Shown: positions 1 through 9,664 of the stretch, one piece after another
Layout of the letters: the number at the start of each line of letters is the position of its first letter
Position numbering within the stretch: position 1 is the first letter of the stretch
Assembly: GCA_023374025.1 (NCBI GenBank)
Contig: SIJG01000006.1
Span: 3,173,691 to 3,237,690, forward strand
From: Heterodera schachtii
Lineage: Eukaryota > Nematoda > Chromadorea > Rhabditida > Heteroderidae
Direction: 5' to 3'
Length of the DNA stretch: 64,000 nucleotides
Position numbers and translations under genes: made by a program
The notes under the pieces: model-generated
What the model saw: the letters and a program-made list of their open reading frames with translations, nothing else
Told to the model about the DNA's origin: nothing
Database searches by the model: none

Positions 1-840
1 TTTTCAATTTATATTAATTAAAGAAAATACATTTTTAATCGGATTTTCATTTTTGAATAGTATGAAAACTAAAACTATCGTATAAAATATAATGGTAATG
101 ACAAATTATATTTATCAGTTATTCCTCCTTAAATTTTTTGAAACCATTTTAATAATGTAAATGTGTTGCTTTTCAATGTTTCTTTGTATCATCTTGTATA
201 TAAATCGAAGCCCAAAAATAGTTGGATGAATGATCAAATTTCGGAGTCCCTTTGTGCTCAAATTCCGTAAGCCGTCACTTTTCATTCTTTAATTAATAAA
301 TATTTAATTGTGTTCTTACAAAACACTAAGTAAAACATATTAAAAATTAAATATTTTTAACATTAATAGATGCTTGCAACAAATATAACCGATAATGATA
401 TGTATTTTAAAATAAGGCAAAACATAATTAATTAAATAAAATTAAAATGCACTTCAACGACGGACTTAGATCATGCAATAGAATTTTCAGCATGAGAAAA
501 CTATTAGGCTATTTATTTAAAAATACAAAGGAAAAAATTAAAAAAAAAATTTATAAAAAAATAATTAATTAAATATAGCAAATAAGCTTTGAAAAGGTTA
601 TAGGATCATTATATAATTTTTATATATCGTTTTCATTTCATTAAATATTCTTTAAACATGATTTAAAATTCTTCGTCACGTTAAGAAGAATGAATATAAG
701 ACTCATTTTAATTTACGTTAAGTGAATGCGACAAAAAAAAACAAAATCGACGTAAAACAAGTCAAAATTTAAAAAGAATACTGATGAACGTATATATAGT
801 TATCTTTAGTAAATATAATTAGAAAAATGCTTTGATTCTT
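1..840. other. AT-rich stretch, mixed to A-rich
   Basis: There is no recognisable gene. Two short coding-like stretches stand out by GC content. One is a minus-strand open frame of 33 codons at 173-274, containing EFEHKGTPKFDHSSNYF. The other is a plus-strand 41-codon ATG frame at 447-572, beginning MHFNDGLRSCNRIF. Neither has a convincing pair of splice sites, so both may be chance. Confidence 0.4.
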
Positions 841-1860
841 AAATTTATAGATTTTTAGTCGATCAATATTTAATTGTAATTTAAATTAATTTTTTCGCTA
901 TGCCATAAATTCATAATTTATCATAATATTCGCTGCTAATGTTACTGTTGATTTTTTATGCCCATTTATTTTTTATGCTTATGTTTTTTAAAGTTTCTTA
1001 AGGGTAAATTTTCTTTTTTGCTTTATTTCCATGAAAAATTTTTATTAATTCAAATTTATTGAATTTTTTATTTGGCGTTTTGCCTAAAATTAACAAGAAA
1101 ACACTAAAACCCGTAGAGTAACAGAGGGTTTCAAAATTGGCTTCCATAACAATAATCATTTTTATCATTTTTTTTAATATCTTATATTTTTTGAGTTATT
1201 ATTTTCAAATCTCTCGTACACATAAATTTATTTATAATAGTATTTTATTTCTTAATATCATGTAGGAAAAAGATGAATTTTAGTATTTTAAATTTTGATT
1301 TATTTTTAGATTTCTTAGTGTTCTTAGATTAAATTTTTATCTATAGGTAATTTTATCTATTATTTGGATTAATCTTTTGATTTTTTAGTTGTCAGATTAC
1401 TTTAGTTACCAAAACTGTATTTATTTTGTTTTTCTTTTTATTAAATTTATTTTTGTAAATTTTTCTTTATTATTATAAATTATTTTAATTTTATGTGTAA
1501 TAATTGAATAGTAAAAATAGTGTTTTCTCAATTAAAAAAAGTTATTTGAAGAAATTTATTTAATGTAATAGTTTAGGTCTTCTCTTTTTGATATATTTAT
1601 TTATTATTATTATGTTTGGTTAATTTTAATTCTAATCTTTTCCATATATTACACGCAATTCTCCCTTCAGTTAAAGGTTTTCTTCCTCCGTTTTGTTGAG
1701 CAATGAATTTGGTATTTGTTTTTTAATATTCGAATTTGAAAGTTTGTTTTGCAAATGTGTGTTTTTTTTAATTTTTATTCCTAAATTTTCATTTCTATGA
1801 TTTTAACACTTAAAAATAGTTTTTTATTCTCATGAATTTTTAATTTTAAAGAATAATTGA
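841..1860. other. T-rich block
   Basis: Long T runs dominate the given strand. A plus-strand open stretch ends at about 1116 (reading FGVLPKINKKTLKPVE, with a donor-like GA|GTAACA). A good plus acceptor (CTCCCTTCAG) lies near 1670. An opposing minus-strand frame is listed separately. Confidence 0.55.
1597..1722 (-). CDS. Coding-like island, 41 codons, unidentified
   Basis: This is a minus-strand open frame with no ATG. It includes FIAQQNGGRKPLTEGRIAC followed by NIWKRLELK and ends at a TAA. GC rises sharply in 1655-1700. A donor-like GCGT|GTAATA lies inside it, but no clear upstream acceptor is visible. It sits in a T-rich block where a plus-strand reading is expected: acceptor CTCCCTTCAG then LKVFFLRFVEQ and stop. 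The strand is therefore unresolved. I do not recognise the peptide. Confidence 0.2.
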   Translation of the reverse strand, partial: KTNTKFIAQQNGGRKPLTEGRIACNIWKRLELKLTKHNNNK

Positions 1861-2492
1861 ACAAAAAAATATGAAATAATGAAACATATTTATTAGTTTT
1901 AATGAAAGTTAAAATAAGAACAAAAAAAAGCTATAAAACTTAAAACTATCAAAATAACAAAAAATTAATAATAAAGGATTACAGAAATAAATTATTTTAA
2001 TAGTGGACTATATACACTCACCAAATTCATTAATTTAAGTAAAATTTAAAATACTTAAAAAGAGAAAACATTCAGAAATTTATTTTCAATGACCCAAAAG
2101 AAATTTAAAATAGTTTATGAATACAAATAAATAATTCTTAAATCAATTTTCTTAAAATGGGATACAACTGATAAGGTGTTTAAATTCTTCAGAGGGATCA
2201 TCACAATAAAAATTCAGTATAAAAAAAAGAAAATAACAAAACTCATATTAATTTGCAATTTATTTGTAATGTATATCAGAGAATTTAATCAAATACATTA
2301 TATAATAATTTTAAAAAAGTATATTCCTAATTAAATTGATCTGGTATAATGGCAAAAATATTGTAAAATAGATAATTCGAAGTCTAAGACATATAATTAA
2401 TAGCAAAAGTTAATAATGACTAAAAATGAATTATCACCATTACGATAAAAAAATTAAAATAATATAATTAAAAATAAAATGCAAAATCCTAC

Positions 2493-2521
2493 CGGAATTG
2501 AAATATTGACAGTTAGTTCAA
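2493..2521 (-). CDS. Candidate 29-nt micro-exon
   Basis: Read on minus, a pyrimidine-rich acceptor (TTTTTTTAAATTGATTCAG) is followed by 29 nt and then a donor (CCG|GTAGGA). With two leading bases the exon reads ELTVNISIP. Both sites are good and the orientation agrees with the A-rich block rule. On the plus strand the same DNA reads MQNPTGIEILTVSSTESI from an ATG at 2479, so orientation is not settled. No homology was recognised. Confidence 0.25.
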
Positions 2522-2828
2522 CTGAATCAATTTAAAAAAATTGAACATCCAACAAGGAAAGAACACACACTGTTAATCCAAGTGAATCTAAATTTTTTTT
2601 ACATTTAAATAAATAAATATTAAATTTCTAGCTCTGAAATAAAAGAAACAAATATTTCAAATATTAGACAAGATAAATTTTGCTAATTAAGAAGACTTTA
2701 TTTATGTTTTAAAGTTTGCATGCGAAAATTTATTATCATATTCTGCCGCTTCAAATTTTAGAAATTACTATGCTATAATAAAAGTAATGCTGAAATTTTT
2801 TTTTAAATTTATTTTCATGGTTTACTAT

Positions 2829-3008
2829 TAAATAGTTTCAATCAAAATGCAATATCAAGAGAATAGCATATAAAGGTCGCACTCGCAAGGAAAATCGCCA
2901 ATAGGAAAACAACAAGGAAATTTTATAATGTTATTAGCAAAAACTTTTAAAAAGAAATTATATGAAAGATATAAAAAAAATTATATGTAAAAAATAAAGA
3001 AGGTTTAT
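2829..3008 (+). repeat. Dispersed repeat, copy 1 (partner 16799-16977)
   Basis: About 180 bp starting AAATAGTTTCAATCAAAATG recurs at 16799-16977 in the same orientation with scattered substitutions and a 3-bp indel. In the second copy the hAT-like element starts directly after GGTTTATTC, where this copy continues GGTTTATCGCAATT. That marks an insertion into, or truncation of, the repeat. Confidence 0.75.
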
Positions 3009-3200
3009 CGCAATTACTAAAATTCTTTTGAAAATAATTGATAGTTTAACATATCCTAATTTAAATAAAAAGTTTAAGCCTATAATATTAAATGATATTA
3101 TAAATATACTATTTACTTTAAAAATGAAAGATAATATTATTTCTATATTTTGACAAAAAAGAATTAAAATTTTTAGAGCATTTAAATATTTTAAAAAGTT

Positions 3201-4320
3201 ATGGTTTGATGATGAAAAATTTTATTTTGTAATTATTTTAATTAATAAAATGTTTATCTCATTGCTATTTATTTATTATATTCACACTAATAATTTTTAT
3301 ATATTTTTTTTTGTTTTATATTTATTCCTAAAACTGTTTATATCTGAAACAATCAACATAGGCTATCAATCAAGCAAACCATTTTTTAATATGATTTTAT
3401 CTATTACGACAATTATATCAATTTGATTTTTGTTAAATTGAATCTCATGTATTTAAATATTTAAACAAATAAAACAATTTATTTATTTTTATATTAATTT
3501 AATTTAAAAAAAGGGTATACTTTTGCTTACACATTAATTCTTTTATCATCATTAAAATTTAAATGCTAGAGAAACTTTATTAACATTTTAATTATATTGT
3601 TTTTTCATATTTTAGAATATAAGAATATTTGCATAAATTTAATTTACTATTTAAAATTATTAATATCATCCTTCATTTTTCATAAGTGTTCTATAAAATT
3701 TGTGAAAAGACATTCGTTTAAGTCACATGTCTAAAAGTCATTACTTTAAAAAACTGTGTACAGATTTTTTGTGTATTCAAATATCGTGATTAAATTTAAT
3801 AATTGTTTATTTATTAAATATTTCTTGTATTTTTAACCAATTAAATTTTTGTAGCGTAATAACTTTTTTATTTTCATATGAAATTACATATATTAACATT
3901 TTTACTTGCCTGAATGAGGCTTCTCGTAATTTCATCTGCAAAGAGCCAACCATTTTATTAGGATATTTTTTGATAAATGTTTTTTTAATTTTTTTTTCTT
4001 GGAAAAATTCTTTTTAACTTGGTCAATGTTCTACTTGTAGCATATTTTATTTAATAAATTTTTGTATTTATTGTTTATCGCACTTAACTTGCCGAAGAAT
4101 TTTAGTTAATGAACTATATTTCATTAATTATTTCACATTAGCTAAATTAATAAATCTTTTTATTTTCATGGAAACTTCATAATTAGTAAATTGGTTGCAT
4201 TAGTGAAAATTTCAAAGCTTTTGAATTTTGGCATTTTTAGGAGTTTTTAGCACATGTTTCAGGATTGTTTGGCACATATTTTATTACTTATTTTACGGTT
4301 TTTATCACATAAAAATCCAA
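3201..4320. other. T-rich block
   Basis: T-rich on the given strand apart from the island at 3895-4017. A hydrophobic plus-strand open stretch ends at about 3426 (reading FISETINIGYQSSKPFF). Nothing else is recognisable. Confidence 0.5.
3895..4017 (+). CDS. Coding-like island, 40 codons
   Basis: An open plus frame reads HFFTCLNEASRNFICKEPT, followed by a hydrophobic tail (ILLGYFLINVFLIFF), and ends at TAA. The GC-elevated core is 3906-3950. No ATG is present. An AG at 3917-3918 (GAATGAG) could serve as acceptor but lacks a strong pyrimidine tract. The hydrophobic tail may be intron read-through. Function is unknown. Confidence 0.22.
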   Translation, partial: NIFTCLNEASRNFICKEPTILLGYFLINVFLIFFSWKNSF

Positions 4321-5690
4321 GCTCTTTAATTATAAAAAAAAATTTTAAATTATTAATATAAAATTAACAAATCATTAATATCTTAAACTTAAATAAATAA
4401 AACAAAATTTATAAGGACGAAGAATTAAACATGAAATCGCAAGGACCCAAAAATGAATTACAAAATTTACAAAAATAAATAGCAAAACAAATAATTAGCG
4501 AATTGAGGATAACAAATGCGAGAGGCAATTAATTATAAAAATTTATCTACTTATATGATATTTGAAAAGATTGCAAAAAAAAAACACCATGAAATTCAAG
4601 TTTTGTATACGATAAAAAGCAGTAGTATGAAAGTTTGTATTTTGGGTCGTCGACCACACAATGAGAAAGCATAAAAATATAAATTTAAATGTGTAAATTT
4701 TGATAATTGAAAGAAATAAGTTTAATATTTACAAAAATGATATACCAACAAAAAATCAAAATATTAAAAAAATAAATGACAAAAAGATAAAAATAAAATT
4801 ATTGTCGTTATGTATGTTAAAAAAATGAGGACCCAAACAAGGAATATTAAAAATAATAAAATATAAAAAAGTCAAATTCGTGTAAATCTGAGTTTGACAA
4901 AGTAAAGATGTCCCATGAAGTGCTAGTCAAGAATAAATAATTTAATGATAATGCAAAAAAAAAAATTTAAATCATAAATTAGGGTGTATCTATAAATAAA
5001 TTAAAAAAAACATTAGCATACTAAAGTAAGTAAATCATAATAATATTACCATGATAATAAACAATAAAAAATATGTATTGCATAATTTGAAATTTATATT
5101 TTTTTAACTTGAAATATTAAAAATAAAATAAATTATACTTAAAATACGCTCCTCAACTGAATTAGCGAATATTGTGTAGAAAAGAAGTAAAAAGTTAAAT
5201 AAGCGTACCACCATTCTAATATGATTTCAAAATCTTAATTTGTTTATTGGGATGATAAAATTTACAATTTCATAACATTGTAAGATAATCTACTCGAACT
5301 CTGTCAAAATACTTAGTTCATTTAAAATTAATCAATACAAAAATAAATTTTGGCATTTAATGTTTTTTTAAAATTTTAATTCAGCTAATAAATTCTTTAA
5401 TTTTAAAGAAAATTAAAAAATTAGTGATATGCATTAATTAAAAAAATTTCTTCACTTATCATGCAATGTTTCATTAAAAGATTATGGCATAAAAATGAAA
5501 ATGAGTGCATTAAATTTTTTCTCAAAAATAATTAATATTAATTTATTATCTACCGCCTACAGAATAATTATTGATTTAAATTAAACATAATGAAATAAAA
5601 TCAACTCGTTAGATGTCCAGTGTCTAACCAAAGAAAAAATTAAATTTAGTAAAATATAAACAAATAAAAATAAACTTCTGTCTAATAGTA
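4321..5690. other. A-rich block
   Basis: A-rich on the given strand. A plus open frame at 4401-4532 reads KIYKDEELNMKSQGPKNELQ, then one TAA, then IAKQIISELRITNARGN. It leads into the ATG frame listed at 4516. A further plus stretch ending at about 4945 reads KSEFDKVKMSHEVLVKNK. From about 4950 to 5690 nothing is recognisable. Confidence 0.45.
4516..4674 (+). CDS. Small ORF, 52 aa, unidentified
   Basis: An ATG-started frame begins MREAINYKNLSTYMIFEKIA. It has a lysine- and histidine-rich middle (KKKHHEIQVLYTIKSSS) and ends VCILGRRPHNEKA. The last third is clearly GC-elevated (GGTCGTCGACC near 4655). It overlaps, in another frame, a second coding-like stretch (4401-4532) that is interrupted by one TAA. 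A decayed gene with a frameshift fits as well as two unrelated short frames. No family was recognised. Confidence 0.25.
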   Translation: MREAINYKNLSTYMIFEKIAKKKHHEIQVLYTIKSSSMKVCILGRRPHNEKA

Positions 5691-5700
5691 GAGTAAGGTT

Positions 5701-5935
5701 ACAGGGGAAGGGGTCCGGGACACCTGCCCCTGTAAGCTTAAAATAAAATTGCACTTTTAGCCAGTGTAGAGGGTACCGGACCCCTGCCCCTGTACCACAG
5801 GAGGGTTGGGTACTTCCTAACCTACCCCTTCTTGACATATACTTGGACAGCAGTGTAGAGGGTCCCGGACCCCTGCCCTGTATCACAGAAGGGTTTGGCA
5901 GGGGTCTTGGACCCCTGCCCCTGTACTTTAAAGGC
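5701..5935. repeat. GC-rich palindromic tandem repeat
   Basis: Four copies of a near-palindrome lie at 5701-5733, 5766-5800, 5851-5882 and 5895-5925. Each has the core GGTCCCGGACCCCTGCCCCT or its complement. The middle part also repeats directly with a period of about 89 bp (AGTGTAGAGGGT at 5763 and 5852; CACAGGAGGGTTGGG and CACAGAAGGGTTTGG). It is an abrupt 60%-GC island in 80%-AT DNA. A run of ten C follows at about 6001-6010. Confidence 0.8.
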
Positions 5936-6028
5936 AACAATTTTTGTAGTCGATTCCCCGTTTCCCCGTCCCCCTTCTTCTTAATTAAATCTCTTTTAAT
6001 CCCCCCCCCCACCGTTCCCACCAATCAC

Positions 6029-6036
6029 TATATAAG
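6029..6036 (+). promoter_or_regulatory. TATA-like box upstream of exon 6102
   Basis: TATATAAG lies 66 bp upstream of the ATG at 6102, directly after the GC-rich repeat and a C run, with CCAAT at 6021-6025. Spacing suits a core promoter with a short leader. In such AT-rich DNA TATA-like strings are common, so this rests on position only. Confidence 0.3.
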
Positions 6037-6101
6037 CAGATAACTTTAAATAAATGTACATACTTACTATCCACTAATTATATAAATTACTTAAAATAAA
6101 T

Positions 6102-6323
6102 ATGGAGAGAATTACACAAGTAGAAGTTGATAAAGAACTAGAACATGAAACATCACCAGCGCCAGACAAACAGTTGGAACGTGAACAACCGCTCAAACTA
6201 CCGAAGACCGAATTGCCTAATGAAGACTTTTCACAAGAAAAACCGTCACCAATATCTACTCAAACCTATGAAAATGAATTGACAGGCGAGAAATCCAAAC
6301 CATATACCAAAATATCCGAACAG
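6102..6323 (+). CDS. Candidate first coding exon, 74 codons, acidic/proline-rich
   Basis: An ATG starts a frame reading MERITQVEVDKELEHETS, then a charged, P/E/K-rich low-complexity segment (including LPKTELPNEDFSQEKPSP and ENELTGEKSKPYTKISEQ). The GC-elevated part stops exactly at CAG|GTTAAATG (6321-6329), a good donor, in phase 0. Beyond it the frame runs 11 more codons in AT-rich DNA to TGA. A TATA-like box sits upstream, and the following 7 kb are T-rich like a plus-strand intron. The composition suggests a disordered N-terminus. The 1,527-bp duplication begins inside codon 4. Confidence 0.55.
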
Positions 6324-7637
6324 GTTAAATGTTGCCATCATTTGATTTTTTCATTATGACTAGAATGGATTAATAATTTAACTTTATTATAAAAATTATT
6401 AAATTTAAAAATCGTCGGGAGATTAGGTTTTTTATTGGCCATTTTGAACTAACTTTATATTCTCATTAAATGAACAGGTTAACGAATTATTTTTTATACT
6501 AGATTTTTGGATTGACTTTATTATACATATTTCATATTTGAATTTATATTTTATTTTTAAGGGTTGTTTCAATTTTGCGCTCTCGCATTTATATAAAACT
6601 ACAAGCAAATCTTAAGTTATTTATTATTTATTAGAAGTTTATGGTTTCGCAAATAAAATAGTTGAAAAATTAAATTTAGGAATTTGAATTTACTTCAAAT
6701 TTTTAATTTTTTTTCCTCTTACGTCATATATATTAAACATAATGAGAATTTTTAAATTATTTAATATTTAAATGTCGCCAACACAAGGATTCCATGAACA
6801 GGTCAGGTCCGTCGATTTAATTAAAATTGATTGTTGTAACAAATAATAAATTTTGTTTTTCATTTAATGCTAACTCGATTCATGACCAGGCTTTTTTGTT
6901 TGCTTGTCTTCGAATCTTAACATCTTTTTGTTATTTTTTATGCATTTATCTGTGTAATATTAATTTTATTAAATGTTTATCATTTAATCTTATATCTTTT
7001 TGTTTGAAAAGAGGCTTTTCCGAATTTATCAATAAACATATAATAATTTTTCAATATTTATTATTATACGAAAATTTGTTTATTAATTATTTTAGTATTG
7101 TTGTAATAATTTTTTTGATTATTAATCTATTTTTTCTTAAATAGTTAAATATAATTTTTATTATGTTCTTTTGTTTTTATAAGTCCATAATTAAAATATG
7201 AGAAATTTTTTGATTAATTTCAAATTTTTTCGTTGTATATTTATTGAATTCAATTCTCTGTATAAAATTCATGGGATTTTTATAATGAAATCTAACACAG
7301 TTCAATTATCAGGTTTTATAGTACGTAACAAAAGTATATTTCATAATTGCTTTATAAATTCCTGGAGTTTGATGGTTTAATAAATTAGCATTTTTTAAAT
7401 TATTTCTCAAAAACTTTTGTTTCTGAATGTGAAAGTTATATTTTTAGTTATTCTTATATATTGATTTAAATTTTTCGAGAGATGGTTAAAAATAGTGAAT
7501 CTATACTAACGAATTATACAATATTGTTTTCTCTATTTTATAGTTGCGAATGTATTATTTTATTAATTTTAACAATAAAATGTTAAATTTAAAATGTTTT
7601 ATTGCAATAAAGAATGTTTATCATTTTTATTGCATTA
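6111..7637 (+). repeat. Tandem duplication unit 1 (1,527 bp)
   Basis: Bases 6111-7637 recur as 7638-9164 with no difference that I can see. Unit 1 starts inside codon 4 of the exon at 6102 and carries the rest of that exon plus about 1.3 kb of T-rich, intron-like DNA. The open frames at 6827-7144 and 7198-7380 (repeated at 8354 and 8725) are hydrophobic, AT-driven and lack ATG or exon signals. I treat them as non-coding. Confidence 0.9.
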
Positions 7638-7850
7638 ATTACACAAGTAGAAGTTGATAAAGAACTAGAACATGAAACATCACCAGCGCCAGACAAACAG
7701 TTGGAACGTGAACAACCGCTCAAACTACCGAAGACCGAATTGCCTAATGAAGACTTTTCACAAGAAAAACCGTCACCAATATCTACTCAAACCTATGAAA
7801 ATGAATTGACAGGCGAGAAATCCAAACCATATACCAAAATATCCGAACAG
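7638..7850 (+). pseudogene. Duplicated exon copy lacking its own start
   Basis: This repeats codons 4-74 of the exon at 6102 with the same donor (CAG|GTTAAATG), but without its ATG, promoter or any acceptor. The junction places an in-frame ATG at 7614 before it, giving a chimeric frame MFIIFIALITQVEVDKEL that continues to the same stop. Unless that ATG is used, this is probably an inert exon copy. As an internal exon no acceptor would keep the phase-0 frame. Confidence 0.5.
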
Positions 7851-9164
7851 GTTAAATGTTGCCATCATTTGATTTTTTCATTATGACTAGAATGGATTAA
7901 TAATTTAACTTTATTATAAAAATTATTAAATTTAAAAATCGTCGGGAGATTAGGTTTTTTATTGGCCATTTTGAACTAACTTTATATTCTCATTAAATGA
8001 ACAGGTTAACGAATTATTTTTTATACTAGATTTTTGGATTGACTTTATTATACATATTTCATATTTGAATTTATATTTTATTTTTAAGGGTTGTTTCAAT
8101 TTTGCGCTCTCGCATTTATATAAAACTACAAGCAAATCTTAAGTTATTTATTATTTATTAGAAGTTTATGGTTTCGCAAATAAAATAGTTGAAAAATTAA
8201 ATTTAGGAATTTGAATTTACTTCAAATTTTTAATTTTTTTTCCTCTTACGTCATATATATTAAACATAATGAGAATTTTTAAATTATTTAATATTTAAAT
8301 GTCGCCAACACAAGGATTCCATGAACAGGTCAGGTCCGTCGATTTAATTAAAATTGATTGTTGTAACAAATAATAAATTTTGTTTTTCATTTAATGCTAA
8401 CTCGATTCATGACCAGGCTTTTTTGTTTGCTTGTCTTCGAATCTTAACATCTTTTTGTTATTTTTTATGCATTTATCTGTGTAATATTAATTTTATTAAA
8501 TGTTTATCATTTAATCTTATATCTTTTTGTTTGAAAAGAGGCTTTTCCGAATTTATCAATAAACATATAATAATTTTTCAATATTTATTATTATACGAAA
8601 ATTTGTTTATTAATTATTTTAGTATTGTTGTAATAATTTTTTTGATTATTAATCTATTTTTTCTTAAATAGTTAAATATAATTTTTATTATGTTCTTTTG
8701 TTTTTATAAGTCCATAATTAAAATATGAGAAATTTTTTGATTAATTTCAAATTTTTTCGTTGTATATTTATTGAATTCAATTCTCTGTATAAAATTCATG
8801 GGATTTTTATAATGAAATCTAACACAGTTCAATTATCAGGTTTTATAGTACGTAACAAAAGTATATTTCATAATTGCTTTATAAATTCCTGGAGTTTGAT
8901 GGTTTAATAAATTAGCATTTTTTAAATTATTTCTCAAAAACTTTTGTTTCTGAATGTGAAAGTTATATTTTTAGTTATTCTTATATATTGATTTAAATTT
9001 TTCGAGAGATGGTTAAAAATAGTGAATCTATACTAACGAATTATACAATATTGTTTTCTCTATTTTATAGTTGCGAATGTATTATTTTATTAATTTTAAC
9101 AATAAAATGTTAAATTTAAAATGTTTTATTGCAATAAAGAATGTTTATCATTTTTATTGCATTA
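7638..9164 (+). repeat. Tandem duplication unit 2 (1,527 bp)
   Basis: This copy is head-to-tail with unit 1. The junction reads ...TTGCATTA|ATTACACAAG, while unit 2 ends ...TTGCATTA|TAATCTC, so the breakpoint shares at most one base with the left flank. Apparent identity over 1.5 kb means either a very recent event or an assembly artefact. Confidence 0.9.
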
Positions 9165-9620
9165 TAATCTCATGGTTTTGCTCATTATTATTGTACCTTA
9201 TGTGTTCTGCAACCATCTTGTCACTTCTTTCTGCAATAAATCGCACCAAAAAATAAAATTTGAATTATTCATTTACCCTTAGAATAAATTATTATTATTT
9301 ATATAAAATGTTGCAATTAAGTCGTTACATTTATTTATATTTAAGATAATATTTTTGTTTCAGCATTGTCTATTATTTTTTAATTTTTTAAATATTATTT
9401 TTTTTTCTCGTAATAATAAAAAATTTGAAGTTTTGACTGTGATTTTTCTGTCAGAAGGCCAACAAATTTTAATTAAATATATTATAATTTTCTACACTCA
9501 TATTTCATCTCACTTTTGATACATTTTTTTAGCTCATCGTATAGTAAATAAAATTTTATTATAAACTCAAGAATATTAAAGAATTTTATTTTAATTAAAT
9601 CATTTTTTACCACTTTTTCT
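9165..9620. other. T-rich stretch, right flank of the duplication
   Basis: This is T-rich intron-like DNA. A plus frame from ATG 9172 (MVLLIIIVPYVFCNHLVTSF, 36 codons) and an overlapping hydrophobic frame ending at 9256 are present, but I see no splice-site support. Confidence 0.4.
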
Positions 9621-9622
9621 AG

Positions 9623-9664
9623 CTAGGTTTTATCGGCAAAATTGTTGGCGGAAAATTAAATTAA
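9623..9664 (+). CDS. Candidate terminal exon (14 codons with stop)
   Basis: A pyrimidine-rich acceptor (ACCACTTTTTCTAG) is followed by a GC-elevated phase-0 frame LGFIGKIVGGKLN and TAA. The phase matches the phase-0 donor of the exon at 6102, and the whole interval between is T-rich. The two could therefore belong to one plus-strand gene. That link is inference. Confidence 0.3.
   Translation, partial: LGFIGKIVGGKLN

Larger units (their letters stand above)
1861..3200. other. A-rich block
   Basis: A and AAAT-type runs dominate the given strand, consistent with minus-strand introns. Besides the micro-exon and dispersed repeat listed separately, coding-like minus readings occur at 2157-2245 (NFYCDDPSEEFKHLISCIPF, then stop) and 2700-2760 (FEAAEYDNKFSHANFKT, then stop). 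A plus-strand frame of 46 codons (2691-2831) overlaps the latter. Confidence 0.5.

Noticed and set aside
2880..2970. Cys-rich conserved peptide (PCxFPIGDFxCxCDxYM) on minus in both copies of the 2829/16799 repeat
   Set aside because: The pattern recalls an EGF-like loop, but every difference between copies in this part changes an amino acid, so there is no sign of selection on protein.
5581..6043. 147-codon minus frame and 66-codon plus frame across the GC-rich repeat
   Set aside because: They remain open because the palindromic GGTCCCGGACCCC units lack stops; both strands are open at once and the frame ends in AT-driven residues.
6827..8907. Identical 105- and 60-codon frames in both duplication units
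   Set aside because: There is no ATG or codon signature; they are Phe/Ile/Leu-rich translations of T-rich, intron-like DNA.
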